A DNA stretch of 64,000 nucleotides, taken from NCBI GenBank assembly GCA_029448655.1, contig JACCLO010000008.1, positions 434,001 to 498,000 on the forward strand, written 5' to 3'. The notes beneath the pieces were generated by a model. The model was not told the origin of the DNA. It did no database searches and saw nothing but the letters and a program-made list of their open reading frames with translations. The DNA comes from Wolfiporia cocos. Taxonomy: Eukaryota > Basidiomycota > Agaricomycetes > Polyporales > Phaeolaceae. A program made the position numbers and the translations under genes. Below, piece by piece: positions 40,625 to 53,348 of the stretch; within the stretch, counting starts at the first letter, position 1; each line of letters starts with the position of its first letter.

Positions 40625-43137
40625 CTCCGCAGCTTGCTTCCCGCCCGAGCTTTGATGCGGGACGTACCCGCGAAGCCGGCCGCGGTGGATTGACATACAC
40701 TCTGTAGAGGATCGAGGACTTGTGGAGGACGTCAATTCTCCTCGACATTCCTGTTTACAGCGGCATTCACTGCAATTTATAATCATATGATTGCCCCGCT
40801 TCATTTACACTCACACGGCCACACAACCCTATCCCACATTACTATCCCACATTCGTTCTACGCAGACAGTCATTACTACACACTCTACACCGCATCCTAC
40901 CCTACACTCGTCCCCCCTACGCTCGTTCTAGTAGCTCATGCACTGATCGTTAGGATCATCAATTAACAAGTCTCGACTCGACACCCAGCTGCAGCATCTA
41001 TCACAAGCCTCCAAGAAATCCATAAAACCCGGCCTCGTCGATGACCTCGGACAGCATCTTTCAACTCCGCGCCTCTGCTCGTCCTCTCTGGCTCAGGTCT
41101 TGGCTCGTTGCGTCTCAATACTGGTCCACCTCTGCTTTTCTCACTGCCTAGCCATCGCTCGCGCTCTGTTTCTATGCTCGGGCTTCTGTGGCTGACCTTC
41201 CGTGGGATCTGCTTGTACTCTGTGTACCTTGTCTTACGAGTGCCCGGGTTTCTCGCGACGTTCAAGATCAACCGTAACTCACAAGGACATTACTCGACCT
41301 GCCACGTAAACATCACAAAATGCTCAGAAAAGGAGATAATACAAAACTGTCGAAAAAAAGAAAAAGACCACGAAGCCAACCAAAAAAAAAATCAACAGGA
41401 CAGAAAACCAACAAAGCGAACATGCCTGCGAATATCAGCCTATCTAGCTAACATATTGTACTATTATCTTTCTACCATGACCGACGTCCTCTCGGAATTC
41501 AAACTTGGATCTATTCGTGTCTTAGTTCCGTCGCGGCGACTGGTATCCTCTTCCGAACGACTGGAGTACTGAAGCTTCATCACCTCTCGATCTGCATCAT
41601 ACTCTGTACTACTAGGTCTCGTTGCCGTGGCCGACGTCATTCTTGGATCCTCAACAAGGCCTGGCTCATCTATCGCGCATTGGACCTCCCGTGGTGACCT
41701 GTCTCTGCCTTATCCGGATGTCTGGAGCACACGCAGCTTCATATTCCTCCGCCTACCCCAGTGCCCTGGACCTGCAAACTTCATCGATGTCGCCTTCGAT
41801 GATCTACTTGGGCCTGGTCGTCTACTCATGTGTCTCGGATCCTACACAAAGACTTGCACTTGCATTGTCCCACTCAAGACGGTCGGCACACACACAGCGA
41901 ATCCGCTCGTGGCCTCAAGCTTACGACGTCACTTCGCCTGTCAAGCTTCCTCTCTCTCTCGATTGCCTCTTGCTCTCAGCTTCCGTCTCGTCTCCAGGAA
42001 GGTCGTCTTGGTCCGGTCATTCTCCGGCATCTCGCTTTCTGCTTCTGACAATAACGGCTCTTTGTCTCGTACGACGACGACGACACTCGTGCACTGTTAT
42101 GGCACGACTTCGTTTCTTTGGCTTCGATGTCACCCACTCGCCGCCGCCGCTCATATGATCCGTGACTAGTCTGCACGTTCACTCTGCCTACGCTGGCTGA
42201 TGCCTCAATCGAAGCACCTCTTTGGTTCCTGGCTTCGCTACACTGTCTGCTCGCCTCGCTGCATAAGCCCGCAGGAATTGGCCACTCTTGGATCGGGCAA
42301 CTGGCATGCGAGCGACCGACAACTGTCGGATTTTGGTAGCAAGGTTAGGAACACAAAGTCAGCATCGGACAGCGCGCAGTCTAGTCACGACCGTGAGTGC
42401 TCAATGGCTTGCATACCCCGCTCAACCCTGACGCTTCGATCCTCAGGTCATGGCAATAATGAGCATCGTCTGGTGTATTGAGGGATGCACCGGGCCTGCG
42501 GCAACCGGATTGTCGATGTGTTGAGGGACGCATCGGCTTCACGAATACCAAGACTTTGGGATGTTGAGGGACACCCTGACTTCGCGGTTATCGAGTTCAT
42601 CGGGTGAATCGAGCCATCGAAAGGTTTTCCGCCGCTCAGTCTCGTGTATCGTCCGTCGTTCGGAACACTGGTTTTCTAGTCAGTATCAGCGGTAGACGAT
42701 GTTGACAGATCGTGGCTTGGTTTGCGTTGGTGAGTTCTTATAGAATTTTTTTCACAGTACGATTCTCATCAGAACGTGTAGTTCACTAGATGCACTAGCT
42801 GCGCCTTCATACAATTCGAGCGCGCAGCTCACAAGCCTGGTCGAGAACACTGTCTCAAGCGAATCTTTCTGAGGGTGTGGGCGGGGGAGGGAGCAGCAGT
42901 CGAGATGAGGAGAGATGGTGAAGGTATCCTTAGCTTGAGTTTCCGCTCCTACTGTCACTTGTCGGAAGTCGCTCCTGCACCATGCATGCTGTTCTGTATG
43001 AACTTGATATACATTATTGCGACGAGTGTCAAATGCCTGTGTCCATTTCCAAGGTTGGGCTTATAGGTGAGCTGAGAGAAGTATGCCAAGTTGTGACTGA
43101 TTTTCCAGCACAAGTAATCACTCCACTACTCGGACAC
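40625..43137. other. Long stretch without supported gene
   Basis: Overlapping frames at 41622-42169 on the plus strand are pyrimidine-rich, mutually overlapping and lack family motifs. Two frames run together over the same bases, which suggests composition rather than coding. An A-rich patch lies at 41380-41392. The interval ends with the 3' side of YVH1. Confidence 0.4.
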
Positions 43138-45035
43138 TCATACAACCTCGTCGACCTTCGATCGATGAATGCAGAATCCCTGTTACAACGATTAATAAAG
43201 CATCATTTGCATAGCAACAAGCGAATGAACATACTGGCACAACCCATTCTTTGCAGCTGCAGCACACGCCTGCCCAGTCGTAGTTGCCCAGCTTCGCGCC
43301 ACACTTCTTGTTCGGACAGATAATCTTACCCGCAAGCTGTCCGTCAGCAAGGAATGGCTCCATCCACTTCATCTGTCATCCTCTCAGCATAAATAGCTGC
43401 ACTGGTTCTTCAACAACTCACTGGTTCGACGAAGTAGCCAGAGCACTTGTTGTTGGCAAGGATCGGAGGGCTGAACGGGACATTGCGAGCCCCGCCGGGA
43501 GAAGGAGGTGCAGGCGTCATGCTAAGAGATTGCTGTGATGAACGCAGGGCAGCGAGCTTGGGGTTCGCGTATAGCTGCGCAGCAATGTCGGATGGATGCG
43601 CCAGCGTGCCTGAGGCAGATTGGGATAATCGCCGCGCTACGAGGGGAGGAATGGCAGGGAGCGGCTCTGTCGCAGCAGATGGTAGGGGAGGCGGCGAGGC
43701 CAATTCCCTCTTCCCCGGCTCAGCTTCCTCCTCTATCTCCTTCTGTTTCCCCACTTCCGCTCCCTCGTCCTCATCGTCCTCGTCTCCTTCCACCGCACTC
43801 TCCGACAGCCCATCCGAGATGGCTTTCCCCAGCTGAGCCGCGCCCTCCATTGCGAGGAGTGACGAGCGCAGCGGCCGCGTGTCCATGGCCGAGCTCGAGC
43901 TGAGCCGCGAGCGCGTCGCGGGCTCGTGCATCGACGGGCGGCGCGAGGGGCCCGGGGAGATCGGCGTGAGCGGCTTGATGTCGTGGAATGACGCGCGACG
44001 CGAGCCAGGTGGTGAGAGCGCGGCCGGGGCGAGCGTCTTCGCAGGCAGGTCGTGGTGCATTGACGGGCGGCGAGATGCGGCGGGGGAGAGGGCAGACGCG
44101 ACGACGGGCGTCGCGGGCCCGAGTTGGCCGTGGTCGAGCATGTGCTCGCGTGTTGCGAGTTCTTGCCTGCAAGAAGTAAGCGTACAAAGCTGGGACGGAT
44201 GCTGTATGTACGTGCCTGCACATCTTGCAGCGGATTTTACGACGTGGGCCTTGTGGTGTGGTCGGCGCGGAGTCTGTTGGTGTCCGAGGGTACTTTGCAA
44301 AGAATTCGCTCTCTATCGAGCCATCGCCATCTGCGAACGCATCCAGCCGCTTATTGGATGTGCGTTCTGAATCCTTAATGAAAACGCACTCATCACGTCC
44401 TGCACCACCCGCTCAAGGTAGTACATTCGTGTCGCCTTGTCGTGCCGCGAAACCTTGTACGACGCCTCATGGAAAACTTCCAGCTGTCTGAGGAATCCAG
44501 GGTTTGGTCTACACATACGATGAGTGATGAGTGCTGCATGCTGTGGGTGATAATTAACGTAGGCTCACTGAACGTATGGCCGAACTTTTCGGATCATCTC
44601 CATAGCCGTCTCAACGTCAATGTGTTGCGCGTACATGAGGTATGCAGCAATAATTGTCGCGCTTCGACCTGCCCGCCACCGCTCAGCACTCCGCGTGCGC
44701 ACACGCATTACCACCACTCACTCACGCCCGCCTGACAATGGACCAGTACACCCCGCCCCTTCTCCAGCTCCGCCTCGATGAACGAGATCGCTGAGACGAG
44801 GTGTCCGAGGATGTCCGCGTCCTCGGTGTCGTCGAGGTCGATTTGGTGGCGGATGAAGGTCTGCGCGTGCCGTCCGGGTGCGGCCTCGGAGTGCGGGCGA
44901 CGGACGTACCTCGTTGATACGGACGCGCCCGCGCATAGCGGTGAGCACGCTGTGAATGTTATGCGCCTTGAGCGTGCTCGTCTCGAGTGCGATCTGGAGG
45001 TCGCCGATCCAGAGGTTGTCGATTACTTGGTTCAT
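43138..45035 (-). CDS. YVH1: YVH1-type dual-specificity protein phosphatase
   Basis: Eight exons (45035-44910, 44860-44722, 44668-44569, 44508-44390, 44330-44216, 44166-43422, 43372-43235, 43179-43138) give 507 residues. The N-terminal phosphatase domain begins MNQVIDNLWIGD and has the signature HCQAGVSRS, with catalytic Cys84 and the Arg six residues on. A serine/proline-rich, acidic linker encoded by the long exon 6 follows. The C-terminal zinc-binding domain has CPNKKCGAKLGNYDWAGVCC, CKEW and GFCIHRSKVDEV. Yvh1 acts in late 60S ribosome assembly (release of Mrt4) through its zinc domain. The exon 5/6 boundary is best explained by a GC-AG intron (CAG|GCACGT), which preserves KMCRQELATREH. 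The linker is longer than in yeast. An upstream in-frame codon at 45074 is a less likely start. Confidence 0.95.
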
Positions 45036-45603
45036 GGTCGTGTATTGTAGACCCGCAGATTGCAGCGCGAGCAAGTCAGAGCGACTGCTGGATGGATGAG
45101 ACAGAACAGGTAGCGGGGCAGAAGTGCGAAAGAGTGCGGGGGTGAGTAAAAAGGCGCAGCCACCGCCGCGGGGAATGCGAAGGACTATCTTAATCCTCGG
45201 TTGATATAATTGAGCGCTTGAGCCACCGTCGATCGTTGATGCTTACACAAAGACACACAATGTCGAAACGCGACGGATGCAGACGCAAGGAGATATTGGC
45301 CATTCCAACAACGAACGATGGAGAGTTTATAGCTGAAACAATCTACTAATACGTACATCGCGCAAAACCATACTAACTTACACGACAACGATGATAGCAA
45401 GTAGGACATCAGTAAACAGGTGGGATAGTGACAGCAGTGGGAGATAGCAATGTGACAGCAACACTAGTGATGCATTGCAGATCGTCGTACATTCATAAGA
45501 TCGCGACAGATATGCAAGCGCCAGCTTGCAGCTTTTGTTGGCGGAACAACCCCACGAGGACGGACATACAGAACAACAACAGATGACATGCCTCGCAGGA
45601 CAG
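45036..45603. other. Promoter of YVH1 and 3' region of the coiled-coil gene
   Basis: 568 bp between two minus-strand genes. No gene is seen. Confidence 0.5.
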
Positions 45604-47416
45604 TCACCCGGGTATATAGAACGACTGCCCTCGCGCCTCGGCGCTCACATCAACTTTTGGCTTGAGTACTCGCCGCGGCCGCATATGCGGTGGCGGCGAT
45701 GGTATGACCAAGACCCGTTTCTCGGGCTGTCGCTCGAACGTGCCACCCCTCGTCTTGCTGTTCGTGTCACCGACATTCGCGCCGGAGGCGTTGGTGCCAG
45801 GGACGGGGCCAGCGTTCTCGTGCATACTAGTAGGCATTACAACAGCGTTGCCGTCGCCCTGGAACATGGCTAAATCGTCGCTGGCCTCAAGAGTGACTTC
45901 AGATGTCGAAGGCCAAGCATGAATTTCTGCATGCATGTCAAATAACAGGGGAGGTAGAGCTCCAACGGGAGTAGCGAGCTCAGCCGGCATGTTAATATCA
46001 GCAGGGTTGGCGGTCATGATGATGTCAGCGAACGCATCAGCCGAGGCGTCGGGACCAAGAGTCTCAGATGGGACAGCATGCTCAAGGTGACCAGGCTCGA
46101 AGAGAAAACGAGACACGAATGGACCAACAGGTTCGGATGAGACACTGGGCTCAAATGAGGCACCAGACACAGATGGGGCAACCGACTTAGCACGGGCGGG
46201 GATGCCCACGAGGGTAGTAGTAGGGGACGCAGTAGGCCGAGCAGATTGCGCGCATTCCACAGAAGCAGCACGGGAAGAGAATATGGAATTTTGCCTAGGC
46301 TGTATAGGGGACACGGGCGTGGTGTCACTCATCATACGAGCAGGAGATGCCAGGATTGAGAGGTCCAATGGACGAATGGGAGATGGAAAGATTGCAGGTA
46401 GCCGGGGCACACCAGTCGTGGGCATTTGCAAAGGAGACGGCCCAGGCTCGGCCGATAAAGAGTGATAGCACGATGACTGCATAGAAAGTGCATCTTGCGG
46501 AGGAGAGAACCCGGTCGGACCTGCGCGATGGTCAGGAGACCACGCCCTCGGCGTGACATTACGAGCGACGGGACGATACAAATGCGTCTGCTCATAGGAC
46601 GTTGGGGTTTCGCATATGAACGGTGATTGGGACGACAATGCAGACGACGATGCATTCAATGCGGCAAAATTGGCGAAGGGCGTGGACAACATTGATAGCT
46701 GCATGTTGGACGTGTTCGTGTCAAAAGACATGAACATATCGTCCTGGTTGGTAGAAAGCATATCAAAGTCCGACGGGCCATGCGCGCTCGCGCGCGAAAA
46801 AAACATGTCTATGTCTTTGACAGTTGTGCCCGAACTCTGGACTTAGTTGGCGTCAGAGACAGGTGATCTGGTCCGGTGCTATACATTGAGGCAAGAGAAA
46901 GCGCACCTCAGGGAAGCCACCTTCTGGGTTGAGGATCGGTTCCGGTGCCTCGTCGCTCATCATGACGTCGTCATTCTTGTCATCGGTCAACGGGGGCGGG
47001 GCCTCTTGAGCGCGAGCGGCCGACGCGAGCTCAGCGCGTTCCTTCTCTAAATTCTGGATTAGCGCTCGCCTCTCCTCGAGCAGCTGCAATGTAGTCTGTA
47101 GCTCGGCGCGGACCCTGTCCAGTTCAGCTGTCTTGTCCTGCAGCTGTGCCTGGACATTGCTGGCCCTTTGGTTTGCTTCAGTATGGGCCTCGCGGACGGC
47201 GGCGAGTTCGCGCTCGACGTCGGCAATGTGCTGCAGGAGTGGTTCGCGTGCTTTGTTTTTCTCGCCTATGAGGAAAGCTGCGATTTCCGCGACGCCCTCT
47301 TTGATGGAGCGCGAGACTGGAAGTGCCAGCATGGGCTAGGAGGGTGAGTGCGCACGTTGTTCGGCCTTTGAGCGGCGTACCTGGTTGGCCTGCTCAGGCT
47401 CGCTCTTTGTGGCCAT
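45604..47416 (-). CDS. Coiled-coil protein, uncharacterised
   Basis: Three exons (47416-47381, 47335-46907, 46836-45604) give 565 residues. The tiny first exon encodes MATKSEPEQANQ and joins in frame to PMLALPVSRSIKEGV. Residues about 45-125 form a heptad-rich coiled coil (VERELAAVREAHTEANQ, AELDRVRAELQTTLQLLEER). The second half is long, disordered, and rich in serine, proline and alanine, with a basic C-terminal patch PPPHMRPRRVLKPKV. The gene is divergently arranged with SEC24, 236 bp apart between start codons, so the two may share a promoter. The family is unrecognised; a cytoskeletal or adaptor role would be a guess. Confidence 0.75.
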
Positions 47417-47652
47417 GGGGGGAGGAGCGGAGAGGAGGAAACGCGATCGTCGCGCGGACGAATTTGCGAACGCATCTCTGTCGCTGCCGTGTGCACACGA
47501 ACACGCCGCTACGCGAGGCGAGGTCTGCTTCCGTCTTCGGCAACTCCCCGACTCCAGCGCGTCAGTGGCTGCTGCGTGCCTCTACTCCTTGAACAGCGCT
47601 TGGACCAGCATCTACCGCTACTGCACGACGCGGATATCGTTCGTATGCACAC
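47417..47652. promoter_or_regulatory. Bidirectional promoter, coiled-coil gene / SEC24
   Basis: Only 236 bp separate the two divergent start codons. No TATA box was noticed. It must contain both leaders and the shared control region. Confidence 0.5.
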
Positions 47653-50600
47653 ATGGAGCCGCGAACACCACTGTCGCCTATCCCGCAGCCGCCGCACAGT
47701 GCCGGGCTTGCGTTCAAGGGTACTGCGGTGACTGCATGGCAGAATGACGACCTGCTCACAGCGCACTTCTAGGTCTGCGGGCCGCCATAGACCCGCAGTC
47801 AATACCTTCGCCGATAGATGCTATAGAAGCGGACAGGGAGCAGTGGGACGACCAGCCATACGGCACGCTTCCGGGCGGTCACGTACCGCTGTCCACAACC
47901 GACTATGTGGCGATCGACCAAGGTGCGCGCTCTCTGCCCTTCGGCATTGCATAGCATTCACATGTCGGTGCTACGCGCGAAGGCAACTCGTCGCCAAAGT
48001 ACATGCGCGTCTCGACGTGGAATGTGCCCAGCACCTCCACGCTCGCCGCGAACTGCGCCATCCCGCTCGCCGCGATGGTCCAGCCGTTTGCTGACCTAAA
48101 CCCGCGTGAGGAGCCTATTCCGCTCGTAGATACTGGCGACATTGGTCCAGCGCGGTGTGCGAGCTGTCGGGGGTACATCAATCCTTGGTGTAAGTTTGTG
48201 CAGGGTGGCATGAGGTGGAAGTGCAATCTCTGCTCGCACGAGACCGAAGGTATGCAACCTTGCATTCCTCGTCACATGCTGAATGTGACCTCGCTCACCA
48301 GTCGCGCCTGAGTACTTCTGCAACCTTGACGCAAACATGACGCGTCTCGATCACTTGCAGCGCCCCGAGCTGAACAAGGGTACCGTTGACTTCGCCGTTC
48401 CTGAGGCGTACTGGGCGCCGCACGCGTCCGAGAGTTTCAAACCACTCTACGAATCTGTCCTCCCGCCGCCCACTACCAAGACGCGCAAGCCAGAGCCGAT
48501 GTCGTACGTCTTTGCGCTCGACGTCTCGCTCGAGGCCGTGCAGTCTGGCTTCACCGCGTGCACGTGTTCCGCACTGCTCGACATGCTCTTCGGCCAGCCA
48601 GGCGTGAACGAGGACACGCCGGGAGTACCGCCCTGCTTTCCCGCCGGGTGTCGCGTCGCGATCATAACGTATGACCGGACAATCCAGTTTTACGACCTCT
48701 CAGTACGCCGGTGCATTATGTCTGATATGCACGCGACACTCACGAGCGCGTCATGTAAGTTCAGCCGCGAGTAGCGGAGACGCCGCGCATGCTGGTCGTG
48801 CCAGACTTAGAAGATGTCTTTGTGCCACTACGCGATGGGTTGTTCGTAAATCCGCAGGAGTCTCAGTATGTTGGCATTTTGATATCCAAGCATATCTTAA
48901 TCTTCGTCCACCCACCCACCATCCAAGGGCCGTCATCACGAACCTTCTCAACTCGCTCGGCCAGCCTGGTGGGCACCCGCTCGAGACTGAGGCTGCGCTC
49001 GGCAGCGCGCTCATCGCGAGCCTCGCATCGCTCGTACGTCCCGCCGCACCTTTGCATATGTGTCCTCACCGTCTCCTGGCAGGCAGGCCTCGGCGGGCAG
49101 GTCGTGCTTTTTGCGAGCATCTTCCCGACAATTGGGTACGGCGCGCTTAGAACAGTGCTGGACGAGTCGACGCTCTTTGGTACGGATAAGGAAAGGACGC
49201 TGTTCGCGCCTCGGGATGAAGCGTGGCGGGATCTCGCAGAGCGATGTGCGCAGGAGGGCGTGGGGGTGAGTATGTTCCTGGGCATGAGTAGGCCGATCGA
49301 CGTTGCGTCTATCGGTAAGTAGTTCTTGTAGCTAGCGCCGCGGGCGGAGGCGTGATTGGTGTTCGAACAGGTATCGTTTCCTCACTTAGTGGTGGGGACA
49401 TGTTCTTCCATCCCCGATTTGACCCCAACCGCGACGGTCTTGCCCTGCACTCGCAACTACAACGCCTCATCTCGCGAACGACAGGCTATTCATGCGTGAT
49501 GCGCGTCCGTTGCTCACAAGGTACTTTCCTACTTTTACGTTCACCGATGCCTGTAGCTCATGTCGCATAGGTCTCCGCATTACCGAGCACCACGGCAACT
49601 TCTACCAGGACCACCGCACGGCGGACCTCGCGCTCGGCACGCTTGACGCTGACAAAGCGGTGTCCGTGTCCTTCGAGCACACGGCCCATCTCGACGACGC
49701 AGGCTTCGCGTTCCTGCAGAGCGCGGTACTGTATACGAGCACGGACGGCCAGCGTCGCGTGCGCGTGTGCAACCTCGGGCTGCAGGTCGCGTCGCTCGCT
49801 GGGAATGTGTTCCGGTATGCGGACATGGACACGGTCGTGTGCTATATGCTACGTGATGGTATGTGCTTTCTTGATGAAGAGTATGGGCCGAGGAACGGAA
49901 TGCTCATTGACGTGGATCACAGCAATATCAAAGCTTCCGCATCAGCGAATAGCCAAAACGCAGGAGCAGCTCACAGACAAGTGCACGGCGACCTTGCTAG
50001 GGTACCGCAAGCATTGTGCAGCTGCTGCCCCACCCTCTCAGGTTAGAGCTCTGTCCTATTCACACTTGCCCTCGCACCCCTGCTTACTCGCTTACGTCGA
50101 GGGTAGTTGATTATTCCTGAAGCGTTCCGTGCCCTGCCCCTCTACACTCTAGCAATAATGAAGACGAAACCCCTCAAAGGTGGGCGCGGTCTCTACGCTA
50201 TCTTTCTGGCAACCTCATCTATCGTTTCTCCTTCCAGGCCGGAATGTCACCGCAGATGTGCGCAACTACCACGCACACAAATTGCGCGGGATGAGCGTGC
50301 GCGCGACGATGCAGCATCTATACCCTCAGCTCATGGCGCTGCACGACCTCACACCTCAAATCGCGTTGCCCGAGGAGGCGACGGGTCAGATCCGGCTGCC
50401 TTCGCTCATGAGGGACAGCTATATTTTCATGGATAGCTTCGGGCTTTATCTCATCGGTGAGGAGATTTCGTCGGCATGAACAAACGTGAAACGGATTTAC
50501 AGTGATCCGATGATAGACAACGAAGACATGATGGTGCTCTGGATCGGCTCTGATGCCTCACCGCAGCTGATCAAAGACTTGTTCGATGTCGATGACTTCA

Positions 50601-51070
50601 TGAACATTGATGCACGAATGGTATGCTTTCCGATGATTTTCCATATGAACGACCATGGATTATTCACGATACCCATAGCTACAGCTGCCACAGCTTCCCA
50701 CGCTGCTATCGACACAAGTGCGCAACGTCATCGCACACCGGCACGCGCAGCGCGGCTGGACGCCCAAGCTCCTCATCGCGCGACGGAACATGGACGCAGC
50801 GGAAATCGAGTTCAGCGATATGCTCGTAGAGGACCAAAATAACGCGGCGATGTCGTATCTAGACTGTACGTCGTCTCCACTCTTGCGATCCTCGTTTCAC
50901 GAACTCAAGATGCCATCTTGTTATTAGATCTCTGCTTCGTCCACAAGCAGATCAATAATGACGTAAGTCTTCATTGAAACGTCGCACACCCGCGTACGCT
51001 GATGATCGTGCGCAGCTTACCGGTGGCGCGCCAACACGACAGGTCGGCCTGAAGTCGGCCCCATGGTAGT
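47653..51070 (+). CDS. SEC24: Sec24-family COPII coat subunit
   Basis: Sixteen exons give 848 residues: 47653-47719, 47773-47922, 47983-48249, 48302-48702, 48765-48865, 48928-49033, 49083-49314, 49371-49520, 49571-49858, 49923-50041, 50107-50179, 50238-50456, 50517-50620, 50685-50865, 50928-50962, 51017-51070. Phases are consistent throughout. Sec24 pairs with Sec23 and selects cargo for vesicles leaving the endoplasmic reticulum. Visible parts are the zinc finger with two CxxC pairs (Cys131/134 and 153/156), the trunk domain ([32 protein letters not shown]), beta-sandwich ([13 protein letters not shown]), helical region, and the gelsolin-like end ([53 protein letters not shown]). The N-terminal tail is short ([20 protein letters not shown]), and an additional 5' exon cannot be excluded. 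Introns are about 45-65 bp. Confidence 0.95.
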
Positions 51071-51362
51071 ATGCTCACATTTACAATACACATTCTGTAC
51101 TTGCGTGTGTCGAGAATGTCAACGGAGTTCGGATTTGATCGCAGATAGGTTCAGAGGTTGCGGAGACGGAATCGCATGTCGGCATTCTTGACGCGGACCT
51201 CGGCAGCAGCTGTTAACGGCATGTTCGTGTACCGATGACCGTCGCCGATGGCGCTGTCATTTGATCAGACGATAACGCTAGGTCAGAGCGCTTATGGGGT
51301 GTAGTAGTACGCTGATGGCATGGTCGACGCCCCTTACTTACCTCTCGCCTTCGTATTGCACG
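51071..51362. other. Intergenic between SEC24 and the Kre9-like gene
   Basis: About 290 bp with no recognisable gene. It holds the SEC24 3' end and the upstream region of the secreted-protein gene. Confidence 0.5.
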
Positions 51363-52054
51363 ATGAGATGCTCTCTTTTTGCTCTCCTTGCAGCGTCAGT
51401 GTGCGGCACCGTCGCACAACTGACGGTCCTGAGTCCAGGCGGACCAGATCTTTGATGGGGTAAGATCAGATGCTGTTAAGCCGGAATCTCCCACAGTTGG
51501 CTAATTTTATGTTTTCCCTTCTACTCAGTTGCAGACTCATCTAACACCATCGTATGGAGCTGCAAGACGTCTCCGTACCACGGAGATATCTTGATTGAGT
51601 AGGTCTGACTTCCTACTTGGTCTAGTTGGAGGCACTACTCATATTAGGATACCGCCGCTATGTAGGGCAATAGACAGCGACCATGAGTTTGCTGAGTTCT
51701 ATGGTCAGCATCCGGTATCCAACTGCTCGTACACAATCCCTGCGGGAATAATGGTCCTGAATGCAAATGACAACACAACCATTTACCTTGTGGATTCAAG
51801 TAACTCGTCAAACGTGAGTAAAGGCGCTTAAAGTGCAGCAGTGTGCCGAGTTTCATGTTGCTGACTGACTGCAGGTCTACGCCAGTAGTGCGCCGTTCCA
51901 AGTGAAAGCGTCGGGCTCCGCGTACCCACCTGCGAACGCGACACCTGCACAGCCCACCCCAACGAATGGGGCTGCATGTGGCGCAATTGGTGCATTGTGG
52001 CTTTGTGCGCTAGCTGTCTTTGTAGCTGCATCGTGTGGCATGGCCGTGGCCTGA
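51363..52054 (+). pseudogene. Kre9/Knh1-like secreted GPI-type protein, with in-frame stop
   Basis: The frame starts with a signal peptide (MRCSLFALLAASVCGTVAQ). It continues into the LTVLSPGGPDL motif that opens basidiomycete Ser/Thr-rich GPI-anchored proteins of the Kre9/Knh1 type. Where the family has LWWVA, the sequence has TGA at 51453-51455, followed by TGG and a GTAAGA donor. After that intron comes VADSSNTIVWSCKTSPYHG. A further exon has EFYGQHPVSNCSYTIPAG and DNTTIYLVDSSNSSN. The last exon has VYASSAPFQVKASGSAYPP and a hydrophobic C-terminus (ALWLCALAVFVAA) fitting a GPI signal. The middle junction near 51600 also lacks a clean splice without a stop. A sequencing error, readthrough or real pseudogenisation are all possible. 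Confidence 0.75.
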
Positions 52055-53348
52055 GAGACTGTAGGCAGCTCCGACCGATTTGACGGAGGCCAATTTTCAC
52101 GAAGCTCAGACACAGACTGTGCGCAGCCAATGGTCCATCTTTGGTAGATCTGTCTCTTTCAAACGCCGGCTATCTCGACGCTCTGCAGCGGCGGCACAAA
52201 CATTTCTGACCATTTGCTCATGCGTCTATGACTCCCACTAGATCTGAATGCATTACCATTGCCACAAACATTGTGGTGATTGCATGTCTTTGAAGGGCAG
52301 CTAGACTTGGCGTCGGATCACTTGTGGACGTTATGTGTTCGATCAGCGCATTTGTCACTCCACAATAGTCTATAGCGGCAACGCGGCAACGCGTACCGGA
52401 ACGCGCACCTGAAGAATTAATATCAGGCTCCGTTGAAGTTTAGGTCATGCCAGAGTCGGAGTGGCACCGTATAGCTTGACAGTGAAGCCGAAATGTTGGT
52501 TTTAATCCTTAAATTGTGACCCTAAATCATTTATGTCTGCTGGCGCCGTAACGCCTCAGCAGATGACGGTTTCCACTTTTTCTGATGTCCTCAGTTCCCG
52601 TTGAATCGCTATGAATCTATGAATAGATCTCAATGATAATTGGTTTATATGCTCTTATCTACCTGGTTCTCGATCACAGCTCGAGTATAGGAGCAACAGT
52701 ACTAGTCTTCCTGATAGCGTCAGGTAGCTGGTTTCTTTGTTATGTAATACCGCTGCAGTAATCTGGGAAACCGTGGTGCTGTTCCCATGAAGCTATGGCG
52801 GTCAGTGTTGACTTTTCCGGCGCGCGTTCCGCGTCGTCGTCCTCGCGCGCTCGTCAATTCGCAGTGACCAACCATCGTCACGCCGATCGCGCCAGGTACC
52901 GCCGATCGCGCCCCGAAACCAGCGGCACCGCGCGCTACTTCCACATTATCCTGCACCTACAACTTGTAGCACATTCGGGGAATGTATTCAACATGCTCTA
53001 TCTTGTATAGTATCCAGTAATTTCTAATGGCCACTCATTCATGGGATTGATGTTGTTTCTGAAACAGCCACTCTTATCACTTATAGTGTGCAACGGGCAT
53101 AAGTCGATGTTGTAGCGTGTTGAGTGCAACACTTAGTCAACACTCTTTACAAGTTCCAAGCTCAAGAACAGGAATGTCCATAGCGCCGGCATAGAAGCAT
53201 GTTCGAGTAGACACACGTGTTCACTTCCATCAAGATCTCCCATAGTGGGAGCACCATATCGCTCTCTCCTGCCCCTATAACTCTCAGTTGTATTCAACAG
53301 TGCCCATCACAAACTCAGGACGCGTTCTTCTTCTTCAGAGTCCTCTCC
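52055..53348. other. Intergenic, no supported gene
   Basis: About 1.3 kb. Short frames such as 52720-52956 (minus) and 52795-53010 (plus) show no family motif. No repeat or transposon terminus was recognised. Confidence 0.4.

Noticed and set aside
41622..42169. Two overlapping plus-strand frames of about 180 codons
   Set aside because: Both frames are equally open, serine/leucine-rich by composition, and match no family. No splice-supported start or end.
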